Source: Bigelowiella natans CCMP2755 (taxonomy: Eukaryota > Cercozoa > Chlorarachniophyceae). Taken from it: a stretch of DNA of 64,000 nt. Every line of letters starts with the position of its first letter. Positions within the stretch are counted from its first letter, which is position 1. This document shows positions 10,911-23,659 of the stretch, piece by piece. The position numbers and the translations under genes are program-made. The notes under the pieces were generated by a model. That model was not told where the DNA came from. It did no database searches and saw only the letters and a list, made by a program, of their open reading frames with translations. The DNA lies in the NCBI GenBank assembly GCA_000320545.1, contig ADNK01000094.1, positions 42,545-106,544 on the forward strand, read 5' to 3'.

Positions 10911-13755
10911 TCAAAACGGCGAGGATATCAGAGAAGATTGTTCTGACGATGAGGATACAAATATCCATAACAGCCCTGCATTCATTCCCACTATTCCTCC
11001 GATCAGAAACATGCTTCTATGTTGCATGTGCCGTTCTAAATAATCATCAAATAGTCCAATATAACCCACTGGGTTAAGGAGTGGGTATTCAAGTTGATAT
11101 TCTTGAGCAATCTTTGTTCCAACCATTGTTGAATTTAAGTCGTTCTTTGAACGGTTGAAATTCGATTGACTTGGCCGTAGACTAACACCGTTTGACTCTT
11201 TCAGCTTAATTTCACTCTCTAATAAATTGTTCTCGATGGATGCTTTCATCGATTTATCAGTTCGCGACCGTAGGAAGGTGGTACATCTATCATCTAAACT
11301 AAAATTTTCGTCTTGAATAAACGATTTCATACTCAGATGTTCGTTAGTCTGTTCATTGTTTTCTTTCCCGTGAGAAATAGACGATGTTTCGTCTTTGTGG
11401 TCAAAAGACGTGTAATTGTGGGTTCTAAAATCAATGTCAACACCATATTCGTCCCGAATGTCAAGATCGAATTCATTTCGGTCTGGCTCTACGTTGGGTA
11501 GCGTAGCTGTCTTTTTGACAGAGTTCGGGTCATTCGTATCACCAAAATCCGATAGCCTCTTCTGATCGGAATCCAGGGCTGATGCATTTATGCGTATCCT
11601 GTCCATTCTTCTATTCAAAAGCGTATTTCCTAACCAGCTTGTGAGAACTGTCATCGCAAGAGCAATAGTATAGCCAATCATGTAACCTTCAAGCTTAGAA
11701 TTTTCCTACCATATTTTCAGTGAGCCAAATACAATTAAGTTCGCTATCAAATTATGTTCTCTTATATCTTATATCTTTGTGAGAAAAGGAAGATGTGACA
11801 AATCACCTTCAGATTTTTTGAGCTCTTTATCAACGTGAACCCAATTTTGTCCCCAAAGGTGTATTCGGCCAAAAGCTATCCAAAAAGATAAAGATAATAG
11901 AGCATAAAATTGATCTTCGTCTTAGAGTTGAATTAGTAGTGTCAAAAGGTACCATCAAGAGTAGAAGAGGGGTCACAAAGCCTTGTGCAAAAACTTTTTG
12001 TCGAATAAACTGATACTTCTTTGCCATATAAATCGCCATCCTAAATGTTCGTCAAACGTTCTCTCATCGAAATTCGCAATTAAAATATAGGTGAATTACC
12101 CAAGAGATGATTTATCAGACTTCATGAATCTATAATAATTCTCGTATAAAATGCCACTTTTCACCAAAATGTCGTTGAATGCAATGATGAGAAGAATTAT
12201 GATATAGCCGGTGGAAAGGAAATCAACAAAGAGAAGCTGCGAATGGACGGCGAACTCCTAAATGTGGACAAATTAGTTTGTTATTTAGCCTATATGTTTC
12301 TCAATATGTTGCCTGGAAAAATTGAAGGGAGAAAAGAGGGAGTTCAAAAACGCCACGATGTCTTTTACGAATGATAGAAACGAGCTCCCAAACTAAGACA
12401 GTTGCAAAGGAGGTCGCTGCGTAATTGAAAAGTAACCCCACCGTAGCTACCGACTCTCTGAAAATTAAAAAATACTAAATATAATTGACCAAAATTCCTT
12501 CACTTAAATGCGTTCTTACCTGCCTACTGCATGGCGGACATAACTCCAAAAGTACACGATTCCAATGGAGCCGTTTCCAACCGTTGTGACACAAGTAAGA
12601 ACCAGAGGAAAGTCTGTACCTCCATATGTTTTAATGCTCAACTTGAAGTACTTGATGAAAGCGAGATTTGAAATTGTTAACATCATCAAGTATAATGCTT
12701 CAGTTAGCTGTTGTACAAAAAATTACATTCAATATGCGAAAGTTTTCATGTGAAGTAAAGGATAATTACCAGCAAGATGTGTTGTACATTGTGATCAAAA
12801 TCTTGGAAAATTAGAGAAGTAAAGTGTAGTGCTGATGTAAAAAATCATAAGTTCAGCCTTAAAGTCGTCGCAAAATATTTCAATACAAACAACCTGGGAA
12901 AATGATGAGTCCCCAAACAAACATGTGACGTCTTGAAAATCGAGGCCATGCTTCGTAGGTTTTAAAGTAAACAATAGATGGATATACATATGCAGTGAAT
13001 ACGCAAATTGCCGCGTTGATACAGACAATAACTGCCTTTGCTGACCGAGGAAGAGTCATCACCTCCTCCGAGGCAGATATGAAGATTGCTCCCCCACAAA
13101 TAAGAGAGAATCCCAGCACGTACAGCGCAAATCGTGAACCTTCCCAAGCTTTCGGAGCAAAGATTCGCCAAGTCAAATATCCATAAGAAATCGTGAAAGT
13201 AGTCGATGTTGATAGATAAACGGAAGTTCTCTCATAAGCACCACTGTTAACTGCTATAGCTATTAAAAGGTATAATCCAAATCCTCCCAGCAAAATTAAA
13301 GGACCATCCGAAAGATATACGGCGGCCCATCCTGGAACATTGCAACACTTCAATGTGCTATTAATGACATCAAAGATATTAACTTTGCTTTCGGAGGTCT
13401 GCATAAGGATAGAGTAGAACTTAAGTTGTAAATTATGCAATGGAACATTTAAAATTGAACACTGAGCATTGAACTGCGCTTGTAACATGACGATGCATCG
13501 AAGATCAAAATGGGCTTAAATTCTCATGGGCACTCATTATTCTCATAATGATGTCTTTTTCCAAGCTATTAGCAACACCTTTATGAATGGTTGGTCCAAG
13601 GAATTCGGATTCGTTTCGTTAGATCCTCCATTCTGCTGTTCGATCGCACCTTGGTTCTTTGAGTTCGCCTTGCTCAAAGGTACTTCCGAGTAGGACGCAG
13701 CCATTGAAGCTCCGAGGTCTAACGAACACAGAGCATTTTGAGAGCGCGACATCAT
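10911..13755 (-). CDS. Unrecognised polytopic membrane protein
   Basis: Minus-strand exons include 13579-13755 (start ATG at 13755, N-terminal tail MMSRSQNALCSLDLG), about 12894-13480, a short exon near 12777-12808 (FDHNVQHILL), about 12525-12735, about 12395-12460, about 12105-12257, about 11830-12039, and 10911-about 11690. The large second exon begins with a Cys-containing soluble segment (STLKCCNVPGW) and then has hydrophobic helices such as GPLILLGGFGLYLLIAIAV, FALYVLGFSLICGGAIFIS and AVIVCINAAICVFTAYVY. Further helices are in later exons (LLFVDFLSTGYIIILLIIAF, VGLLFNYAATSFATVLVW). The last exon carries one helix, a ~150-residue charged, Asn/Ser-rich cytoplasmic-type region, and a final helix (SMFLIGGIVGMNAGLLWIF). 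I count roughly nine to eleven segments. The fold is compatible with a receptor or channel, but I do not recognise a family. Confidence 0.65.
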
Positions 13756-14260
13756 CAAACTGGATTTCTCGAATTTTAGTTTGCCGGTCACTTGTTTTTG
13801 TTGTGTTGGTGTTTCTCATTGCTCATTCATGGGTGTAAGCCCTGTGTTGCCCATGTTTCCTCACGGCAGCATGTCTAGATTTGCACGCACCGCCATGCAC
13901 ATCTCAGCTAATGCTATTCAAACAGCAATGGCAACAGGGCATCAAAATTCATCCTTGCTTGTGGCCATTTCTTTGAGTGGATCGTTGCCCCAACACCATC
14001 AAGGCAGAGAAAGACGAGGACACGCGCCATTGATGTTGCTTCTAGTCATGTCAACTTGCCACGCCAGACAGCCATGCAGCGCAGCATGGTTGTCATGCAT
14101 TTGTTCCACGTCCCGCGCATTGAGAATGCTTCATGCAAATGAGAACGTTTCATTGATGTGTCATGTGCGCACGTTTTCTTGCAATTTTTGTGCATGGATT
14201 CTCACTGCGCTAGTGGAACAACCATTGAATTACTGTTTTAGTAACAAATGCAAGATCTAG
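13756..14260. other. Spacer between two minus-strand genes
   Basis: It holds the 5' flank of the polytopic gene and the 3' flank of the helicase gene. It has the same TGCA/CATG-rich texture as the convergent spacers. The plus-strand open frame 13781-14260 has no recognisable domain. Confidence 0.4.
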
Positions 14261-15796
14261 TCACGTGATGTGACCGACAGCTTTGGCGAGCGCCTTCTGT
14301 TTCATTTTGAGCTTGTGCCGCTTGTTTCGCTCCCTCCGAGTCGCTTTTGACTTCTCGCAAATCTCGATGAGTTCAGGTGTCACCGCCGCCGATGTTGCGG
14401 AAAGAACCTATGTAATTGTGGATCCGATGTGAAACAAGCCTACTCACTGTTCGGATTTTCCCTTCATCTTATCACCTGGGCGAGCTTTTCTGCGATCATT
14501 AAATCGTTGACAGTGACAAGCGAGTACGCCAAACCGCGCCTCCCCGCGCGCCCTGTTCTGCCGATGCGATGAACATATTGTTCGATGGTTTGCGGCATTT
14601 CATAGTTGACAACTACAGAGATGCCTGGGATGTCTAACCCCCTCGCTGCGATGTCCTGTTTTTTATCGACAGGGTAGCATTGGTAGAAGATAAGAAATTA
14701 CTCGTCTAGTTCAGCAGCATGGACGTGCATCATGAGTGGGGGTATGCCTCATCGACGAAGCTTAAAAAAAGCACCAAATACACAAACACATACACACACT
14801 CGCGACAGCTTGCAAATGTGATAGACTCGATTCCCTTATACTGCTATATGTACCGTTGCCACAAGCACGGCCTTTCTGTCTGTTCTGAAAGCATTTAGGG
14901 CCTCAAGGCGTGCCTCCTGAGTCAAATCGCCGTGCATCGCATGCACCGCTTCATATCCCATCACAACCAGCAGCTCCCGCACGTACTCAGCAGCCTTTTT
15001 TGTCTGTTATTACAAATTCTTACTGTTACCTACCAACCAACACTTTTATTACTCCCTCCAAATCTCAAGTACTCCTCGCGATCATCATCAAAATACTTGT
15101 ATGGTGCGTACGCACTTACGCACACAAATGCTCGCAAACACCTTGACGAACACGAGTACTCTGTTGTTTCGTCCATTGTGCGCCTCCTGTAGCACATCGA
15201 GAAGGAGCTGCGCACGTCCCTCGGTTGTGCAAACTCTTACGATTTGTTCGATGCTGTCAGGAGCTTCCGAGGCACGTCGAGATTGCTGCTTCCCAACCTA
15301 GAGATATGGGAACTACAGTTGTCTTTCATATATATATTTTATATTGCTGCAATCCTCCCCCCCCCCCCCTCCCCCTCCCCCTTCTCTCGTTCCTCCCCCC
15401 TAGTCCTTTTTGTAACGACGGCATTAGGGTTGGGGGATGAAGAATATGCTTAATCATCGAGACCTTAATATACACAGGGTGCGACTTGAGAACCTTCCTC
15501 GAGAACTCGTCCATTGAAGGAGGCCATGTCGCGCTTAGGAGCAGGCTCTGACGATCTTTGTGAAGATAGCTAAGACGGTGAGATGGGGTGGGTAGTAGTA
15601 GAAGGATTAGAACAAAAGTCAAATTCTACATAAAACCATGCATATAGAAGCGCGAGCATAATGCCAGAAAGCAGCATGGCAGTAGCCGCAAAGAAAACGA
15701 GTGTATTGGGGCAGAGTATGTGATACTTTACCTTATAATCTCCAGTACCTCTTCTCGAAACCCCATTGACATTAGTCTTCACGGCACGATGAAGAG

Positions 15797-15838
<42 letters not shown>

Positions 15839-16178
15839 AGCACAAAGCAATGATAGATTATGAGAGACCACGAGACGCAGCAAGTCATCAGAAAGACAAA
15901 TTGGGGAAGAATGTAAGGTGGAATCACAGTGGCACCGAATCCTACGGCTGGCATCATAATACCATGGTCGCTGCCGTCATCATCAGTAAAGAACATGCTA
16001 AGATGATTAGTATCTTGTTTCTTTGCGTACCGATCAGCCTCATCCAGTACAAGAAAGCGTGTATCTGATAGGTTTAAAGCCCCTGTGTAGTTCTTCATCA
16101 CGTCCAAGATCTGTATTTCATAACACAAAAACACTTCGATTCAAACGGGATGGTAAGCTCTTACGAATGTATGGTGAG

Positions 16179-16216
<38 letters not shown>

Positions 16217-17223
16217 AGTCAAAGGGGAGAGGTGGGGTCTGGGGGGGGAAACATACTCGCATGAAACACACGCATTTTATATAATTCCTCTAGTGTTCGA
16301 ATATCATCTCATTGCTCTCTCCTCCTCATTTCTAGTGACCCCGAAGTACTACCACCCATAGATACCCTTCCAGGCGTGGTGACAATTACGTCAGAGCCCG
16401 CGCTGATTGCTTCTATCTGCTTGCGAATGCCACTTCCGCCATACAACGCCCCGACACTCTTTTATGTGGAAGAAGATTGAATTGTAGATCATCTTCGTTA
16501 TCATCATCACCACCACCACCATCACATCGGCCCATATATTTCAGCAGGCCAACAGCAGCAACTAAACAGGAGCACAAAAACGCGCACGCCTTTCCTAGTG
16601 CTACGTTGCAACTTCAACTGAACTCTTAATCTACGGGTGATGGACGGTGCGCCACCTTTTGATGAGGTAGGAGGAATTTCGAAGCTACTTGGAAGATCTG
16701 AAGCGCTAGCTCTCTCGTCGGAGCAATTACCAACCCGCTCGGTCGGCATGTCACAGCAAAGGAAGACTGAACTTGAGCTGCAAATGAGGACAAGGAGGAG
16801 GAAGACGAAGAGACGGATAATGTCGACCTCCCCTTCCTTTTTTTCCTTTTCCAGGGCGATTTGTCCGAGAAGGGAGAGGGCAATAGGCTCCGCGCCGCTG
16901 CTGCTCCGTTGTATGGAAGAACAAAGGATTAGAAGTAGGACGGGACGAAAATAAAGCTGATATTGCATCGGTGTCATCATCGTCGCCATCATCCATCATC
17001 ATCATGATTATTATCGCAGGAATGAGAGATTGATATCAGTGAAGAATAGTACACACCACCTTGCAGTTGATGCTGCTGCTGATCAATGCCGTCCTCTGGC
17101 CGCCTTGCAAGTATATGGGCTAGCATAGGAACGAGATATCCAAGGGTTTTCCCCGATCCTTTTGTTTGGCAAGTGTGCGAGTGTGATTGTATGAGCGCAT
17201 ATGTGTAGTATATGTGTAATGTG

Positions 17224-17285
<62 letters not shown>

Positions 17286-18378
17286 TGTGTGTGTCAAAAT
17301 AAGCTCTGTTATACGTGTGCTGCTACCAGTTTCTGCCGTGGCTAAGATGTCCCTTCCGCTTAACCCCACCGACCAGCACCACATCTTTCCACAAAAAAGG
17401 AGCGGGGGCGTTTGTTGGGATAATAGCGTTGATTTTGTGGTGAGTGGTGTAATTCATTCAAAGCAGCCATGCAGCAATAAATCGGAGCGAGAGCAGCAAG
17501 AGATCTGCCTGTGTTCGACGCATTCTTTTCATATCTCTTTCTTGCGCTGTACCTGTATTGGGGTAGGGGCGACAAAAGCCTTCGGGAATCCTGCCTTCAC
17601 CTTGTCGTAGGGGAGCAAATGCCCGAGCTCCCTCAGAGAACGAACCTGAGGAAGGTTAAGACTTTAATGTGAATGCTGAATCAATTTCTCCTAGGGGAAA
17701 TATATGGAACATTTTGGCCAAGATGAACCCTGTAAGCTCACAACCAATACGAAGGTAAGGTCTATTTAGTGGCATTTCTATGATTACTGCTATAATCATT
17801 ACAATTTGGACGATTTTTTGTAAATATGCATGCAGCATCACCACTATCGCCCACCCATCATCAAATCGATGTAAAACCCCCCTCCCCAGCATCAAATCAT
17901 CGATGTCTCTCCTTCTATTTTCTGGCCCCCTCGGTGTTCGTGTTTCTGCTCGCCTATCATCCCTCCGAAGTTACCGGTTTCCACTTCTGACGACGTGCGT
18001 GCGTGGCGTTGGCGGAGCTCATGTTATCAACTTTGGCAGCTTCATCGGTGTCATTAAGATTTAAGCGGTCGACAATAACAACGGGGGTACTAACAGTATT
18101 CCCAGCAGCAGTGCAGTCAGCAGCAGCTGCATCAACATCTCCCGTGATTCCTTGGCCTTTTACTTTGTTTGCTTGCTCATGCCTTTGGCGTAGTAGCGTT
18201 TGTTTCTTCCTCAACCGTTTTAAAAGAAACGAGGAGGCAGGAGCCTCCCTCCGCACATCATCGTCAACCTATGGTGAAAGAGAAGAGGTATGATATGCGT
18301 CGCTCATCGTTGCTAAAATTGGGATCAAGATCAGTAGCAGGGCGGGCTTCTGCTCGACAACTATGTGCAAGCTTGCGT

Positions 18379-18416
<38 letters not shown>

Positions 18417-18868
18417 AAAATAGGGATAGGAGAGGAGTGGGAGAACGGTAGGAAACGTCGCTGCGCTGACTGCGTCTATTTCTTTTTATAACTAACACCA
18501 ATGAAGGTTGAGCCAGATATTCATACATTCCATTTTTATGTTGCACTTCCCAACGCGTAGAGGAGAGCTGTCAGTTCTGAGCGCTCACACACGAAATGAT
18601 TCATCACCTCTTCCGGGAGGTCGCTCGATGTGTCATCGTCCTGGTGCTTTCGCAGGCGTTTCTCGCTATCTTTCTTGGGCTGGAGAATACAATGTCAAAT
18701 AGATGCAAGAATAGGAATAAATAATGACTTTTGTAGATAGATGGCGTTTGTCGCCTCTGCGTGCGTGTTCTGGCACAGGACGATGGGATTTCTCTCTCTC
18801 CCCACCTCATGAGAGTTCCGTTGCTTAGATGCTACATCTGTAGGGGCGGAAGCGTCTGGGTAATCCTG
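14261..18868 (-). CDS. DEAD-box ATP-dependent RNA helicase
   Basis: All core motifs can be read across minus-strand exons: [20 protein letters not shown] (motif I, exons near 17350 and 17150), [17 protein letters not shown] (Ia, near 16710), [18 protein letters not shown] then VTTPGR (Ib, near 16375-16440), [11 protein letters not shown] (II, near 16050), [16 protein letters not shown] (III, near 15530), [20 protein letters not shown] (14854-15003), [11 protein letters not shown] and [15 protein letters not shown] (V and VI, 14476-14655). The last exon ends with a basic tail at stop 14261-14263. The N-terminal part contains acidic and low-complexity exons, including 18809-18868 ([16 protein letters not shown]) and one near 18612-18684 ([16 protein letters not shown]). 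The protein unwinds or remodels RNA using ATP; the DDX5/Dbp2-like subgroup is a guess from the SATWP motif. Introns carry long AC/CT arrays. The start codon is not fixed; the protein may begin in the 19579 region. Confidence 0.9.
15799..15834. repeat. (AC)n microsatellite in helicase intron
   Basis: Perfect AC array; GT repeat in the sense of the gene. A second AC array of similar length is at 16180-16214. Confidence 0.92.
17226..17294. repeat. Compound (CT)n(GT)n microsatellite
   Basis: CT array at about 17226-17268 passes directly into a GT array at about 17269-17294, inside a helicase intron. Confidence 0.92.
18380..18412. repeat. (GT)n microsatellite
   Basis: Perfect GT array in the N-terminal part of the helicase gene. 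Confidence 0.9.
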
Positions 18869-19579
18869 TACAATTTAGAAACATAAATTTTAAAGTTGAT
18901 CCCCACTATTTTCTTAGTTTCACGAATAGGATGGAAAGATTATGCTGCGGCGATTTTTGTGTAACAGGGTTTTAATGTAATAAGGTGGCGGTCGCTCGAG
19001 GTCAGTCAATCACCCTCAATCAATTAAGCAAGCAACTAATTAATAAAGCACCATTGAAATACGCCTTGCGACGGCAGCTACAAGTTTCGAAGCCATGGAG
19101 GTTTCCATCCCTAGACTTTCCAAAAAATGTTGGTCTAGCTGAGCAAGAGTCTTTCCGTCCACCTAGATGTTATTCGAGAAGAAATTCAGAGTGTGACTGA
19201 CGGAGAAGATGCGCAAATACGTGGATTGATTCGGTTTATTTATTTCCACCCCTTGCTCAGCCAGCAGGGCTCCCCATTCTTGCCATGAGGGATTGTCGTC
19301 GTCATCATGACTTTCGGCCCTATCGCCTTCTGCACTTCGATCACCCTGCCACAACTCCGCAACAAATCCCCTGACATGATTCTGATCCCAATCCAAAAGG
19401 CATCCTCCTCCATTCCGATGGCTGTTATCTCTCCTTGCAACGCCAAGTCGTTGCGCGCGGTCTGGAGCAAGCCGGCTACGTAGCTTATCTCTCCGCCGCC
19501 GAACGTCATCCCTTAGCACCTGGCTCTTCGTAATCGGCGCAGTATCGGACTGAAGCGAATCAATCATCGAAAGACACAT
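18869..19579 (-). CDS. Possible N-terminal exons of the helicase, or a small separate gene
   Basis: An ATG at 19579 opens a 138-codon minus-strand frame (19163-19579) starting MCLSMIDSLQSDTAPITK, with an acidic segment (SHDDDDNPSWQEWGALLAEQ). A further exon-like stretch near 19045-19150, preceded by an AG acceptor, reads VDGKTLAQLDQHFLESLGME and then KLVAAVARR, which has the look of a SAM or other small helical domain. A competing frame (19240-19509) is also open, so the coding frame is not settled. The spacing and orientation would fit the 5' end of the helicase gene, but I found no clean splice chain proving it. Confidence 0.35.
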
Positions 19580-19704
19580 TTTGAATTTACACTCAATATT
19601 GAATTATTGTGAACTGTTAAACGAACTAGAGACGCATGATTTCAGTTCGTTCTTACTCGAGTGTCGCAGCAGTCGAGGTTATTCTTCTGATCCTCGCTGC
19701 TGCC

Positions 19705-22179
19705 TATGCTTGCAGCGCCATTTGAGAGCATCACATTTAAGGGCGAAGATTCAGACAGCGATGCCCCGATTGAAGTTCCATTGCCCCTGGGTAGCGTTAA
19801 AACTAAAGATCATACCAAGACAACAAAAATAATCAGAACACACACGAACACAATACAACACGCACGTGAACACACGCACGCACGCACATATCCGCCTTGG
19901 CTAGGAAAGGTAGGATGGATGGAGGTAAGAATGGAGTGTGAGTCGTTCGCACATACGATTGAGGAGCGCACTGAAAATGAGAAGTGCGCGCATCCACACT
20001 CTAGAGCCCCGATGAATCTCCTCCGTCGCAGCCAGGTCAGAACGCTCTTCCCGAACCGACGCGACCATACGATCAGGCTCTTACACACTACTGCGAGGCA
20101 TCAGATACTCATCACACATCTGATTTTCATGCAGCAGCGCACTCAGTCGTAGCTCTGGGCAAAGTAGCTCATCGGCTCGGCCGACCTATTTCCTGAGGAA
20201 CATCCGAGCTCACCTACCCGTACCGCACGAATGCAATTCAATGGCGTTTCCCAATATCGACAAAGTATTTTCATGTCGCACCTATAAAAACGATACATAC
20301 TCGCATTTCGTTCGAAACGGATTTCATATTCCATTGCCAGAAGTCTCTGCCAAGAATCTGATTTAGGCGAATTCGCCAGTTCTAGGAAAGAAATCCCCCC
20401 TATTTACCATCATTTTCCTTCCAATTCTCCTAAAATTAAACAAATTCCCGGGTAGGGTGCCGAAGTTTATGAGCTACAAATCTGAGTTTACAAATGAACC
20501 AGTTCGGGTAGAAAAAGGCATTGGGAAGGGGGGAGGGCATCATTCCAATGAACATGTGAAGAACCTTCTGCATTATTTATTTTACACGGTTCTAGAAATG
20601 TGTACCTCTATCTTAGACTCTATAGACCATTTCGCAAACCAACTGGGGGGTAGATGCGGCGGGATTACTTACTTTTCCACCTTCTGTTTTAGGCCTCCGA
20701 ACGATCGTCTTCCGCTTGTTCAACCAGTACCGTCACTTAATCCATTTTTCAAAAGATTCGAAATGTTAACCGCGATCAATATACTGACTTCCCTCATGAA
20801 CGTAATCTCGAAGTACTCGAGTTGAAGGGGTTGTCATTAGTATATGTAAAGTCCTAAGGAGCTGTGTATCTGAAAAACTAGGCGAATAGTAGAGCCAGGG
20901 CCCTATATTTGAAAAACCTCGACAGTCATGAAGTGGGAGAGAGGATCCATGAAAATAATAGAGGAAGAGTACAATACAACCTGTTCAAGGATTCTGGAGT
21001 AGCAGGGGAGCCCGTTACAGGTGAATAAAGTAGTAGTAGACGTGTGGTAGTAGGTGATCACCTTCACGGAGTAGAACTTGAGTGAATTTTGTCCTAGGGT
21101 TCATGAAACGCAAGTCTTCCTCGAATCCGAACAAGAGTAGCTACGAAATGAATTCCAACTTCCACGATACCCAGTACGAGACTCCTCTCAGTTGTATTCC
21201 TGGACTGCGGAAAAATCCAGTTTTACATGAGGTGGGCACCCCAAAAAATCAAAACATTCACGATGCATTGAATGATCCATGCATGGTTCGTATAAGAATT
21301 CATGTCTGAGAGTAATATGTAGCTGCCGAGACGTCATCTCTTGTACACATTTGGGAGTACTTCGACCTTCTTAAGTGAAAATATATGCATTCTCTCTTTT
21401 ATGACTTTCGAAGTGGAGGAAGGGAAACAATCTGATGCGTAAAGTAGCAAGATCGAAAAGATCGCCAGATAGATCTCCCCTCGCGAGAAATGCCGAGATT
21501 AACATGTTTACTGGATACGTAAAGGATGGGCCGGTAAGTGAAAGAAGAACCTGCTAACCAATTATAATAGCATGCTGCGAATAGAGTGTAGACATGCATA
21601 CTATAATGCCCTTGAATTGTATGCATGGACCTGGTGTGTCACCCTCGAAAGGTAAGGGAACGACGTGCTGTTCGCTCATAGATCGCTCATGTTTACCTAG
21701 TAAGTGTAACTTGCCCGTCATCGGTTTATCATTCAGGCTGGCATCGATAACAAGGAGGTTATGACTTTGAGGAAACTTGGCGTGATGGTCCCAGGATCAA
21801 AGATAGCTGTGAGGAGAAGAGTCAATGGAGTCTTGTCAGTGATACCTAATCCATTTCTTCTTACCTCTAAAAGTAGAAGTTCAAGAATTTTATCCGAGCT
21901 GTTGCCATGGTATTACGATTCATCACCTTTTCGTAATCATCAGTGACGGCGGAGAGAGGCCAAATGTGAATATACAGGGGAAAACGGTATCCCCTAAACA
22001 GAAGACTGCTGCGCCTTGGGACGTCATCGACAGCAGACAGTAAGTGAACATGCGAAAGATAAAAAGAATGAAGTTAGTAATACTCTGACTCTTTGTTGTT
22101 TGTTATTCTTTTCTTTGTTCAATTTTTAATCTGATCTCCCAGCCCACTTTTTCGTCTCGTTGTGTGTATGGTGTGAATG

Positions 22180-22272
<93 letters not shown>

Positions 22273-22790
22273 CGTGTATGTACGGGCTATGACCGTGTAT
22301 GTGCCATCTTATCAGGGAAGCCAGAGATATTTTTAAGAAAAATCAGTTCCAAAGATTCCATGCTGATGATCTGGTAAAGTATGAGCTAGTACTACCTCCC
22401 ACAGCAGCAAGAAGAAGAGAATGGATGGTTTGCTGTGAATAAAGAGAATATAGACTGGTGCTTAGCTATTATCGTATGATGATCATGAAAGGGGAAGATA
22501 TAGCTACTACCTACTACTACTACTTTGCTGAGAAACAACACCAATATGTGTTATTATGCGTACAACAGAAGGCTGGAGCTCCATGGAACAAGACACCTAG
22601 ATCAGATGGAAGGAATCTCCAGTCATATCTTACACTCACCTCGTTTACTTGCAGCTTGAATATACGTGACCTTAGGAGTCTCATTTGCGTACTACTACAT
22701 GTGTTGCGATGTCTTCTGTGGTATTAAAGGATGAGAATAGCCACGAAGGCACCATGGTTGAAAACACCAAAGTCAAGTATGGGAAAGAAA
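19705..22790 (+). CDS. Unrecognised protein with a SAM-like segment
   Basis: A chain of exon-like segments runs on the plus strand: MLAAPFESITFKGEDSDSDA at 19706, a segment ending NLLRRSQ at about 20038, a Lys/Arg-rich exon ending MFTGYVKDGP at about 21533 with a perfect GTAAGT donor, an exon with GIDNKEVMTLRKLGVMVPGS (near 21740-21830), which resembles the end of a SAM domain (LGV..PGSK), an exon DGGERPNVNIQGKTVSPKQK ending near 22038, an exon REARDIFKKNQFQRFHADDL (near 22320-22435), and possible last exons near 22570-22650 and 22728-22788. Exon-intron structure upstream of 21000 is poorly resolved. SAM domains mediate protein-protein or RNA binding; no enzyme motif is visible. I do not recognise the gene as a whole. 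Confidence 0.45.
22181..22262. repeat. (TG)n(AG)n(TG)n compound microsatellite
   Basis: TG array, then AG array, then TG array, in the intron just before the exon at about 22320. Confidence 0.92.
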
Positions 22791-23622
22791 ATGTACGTAC
22801 TTACCCGCATAATTAATTACTAAGACACCATGGTGTTATATTCTCCTCGGTTCTTCTTCCGTGACCATATTTTTCCTTGCTACTGTTTCAAAGTGCGTGA
22901 ACTAGCTGTGGAATCGTTGTCATGATCTTATTCATAGCTCAATTAAGATTTCGATATGCCGACTATGTATCACCTCGAGCCCGAGTAATCTCGGTGCAAC
23001 TGAGAGGGGGGCTTGATTTCACCCTTAACTTCTACTGTGTAGGTTCAGTGATGACGAAACCGATTTCCTGAGAAAAAGTGCGCCTATCTAGCCAAGTCTT
23101 ATTTTGCTTCATTATTCTTACTTCAGCATTGCATCCCAAACGGATGTACGTACTGTACCGTAGTGTGCGAATGCGTATTTAGAGTATTCATGCCATGCGA
23201 ATGTGAATTATTATCATATGCATGTTGATCGGCATTTAGGGAATTCCAATTGCAAAGTTGCGCATGATAAAGATAAATACTCTTTTTCGTTCCAACTATC
23301 ATCCAATCCGATGTGCAATAGCTTTAATCGCAGCTGATTAATAGCTGCTTGCTGCCTTATGTTACGAATAAATACACTTTATTTGTATGGTATTACTACC
23401 ACACTTACATGTACGTGCACGCAAAGAATATGCATGCGACAGACCATATTATATGTGAAGTACGTAGCCATATTCTACTGTTACGTTGTGATAAGCAATG
23501 TTCGCATGGCTATATGTACATGTCTCATCAAGGCGCTGAGCCGTTCACGTTCTCACGGAGCGTGGTCGATTGGAGACAAATGTTGAATGTGTAAGGGTAT
23601 GTGTGCGCATATGCATGACTGT

Positions 23623-23659
<37 letters not shown>

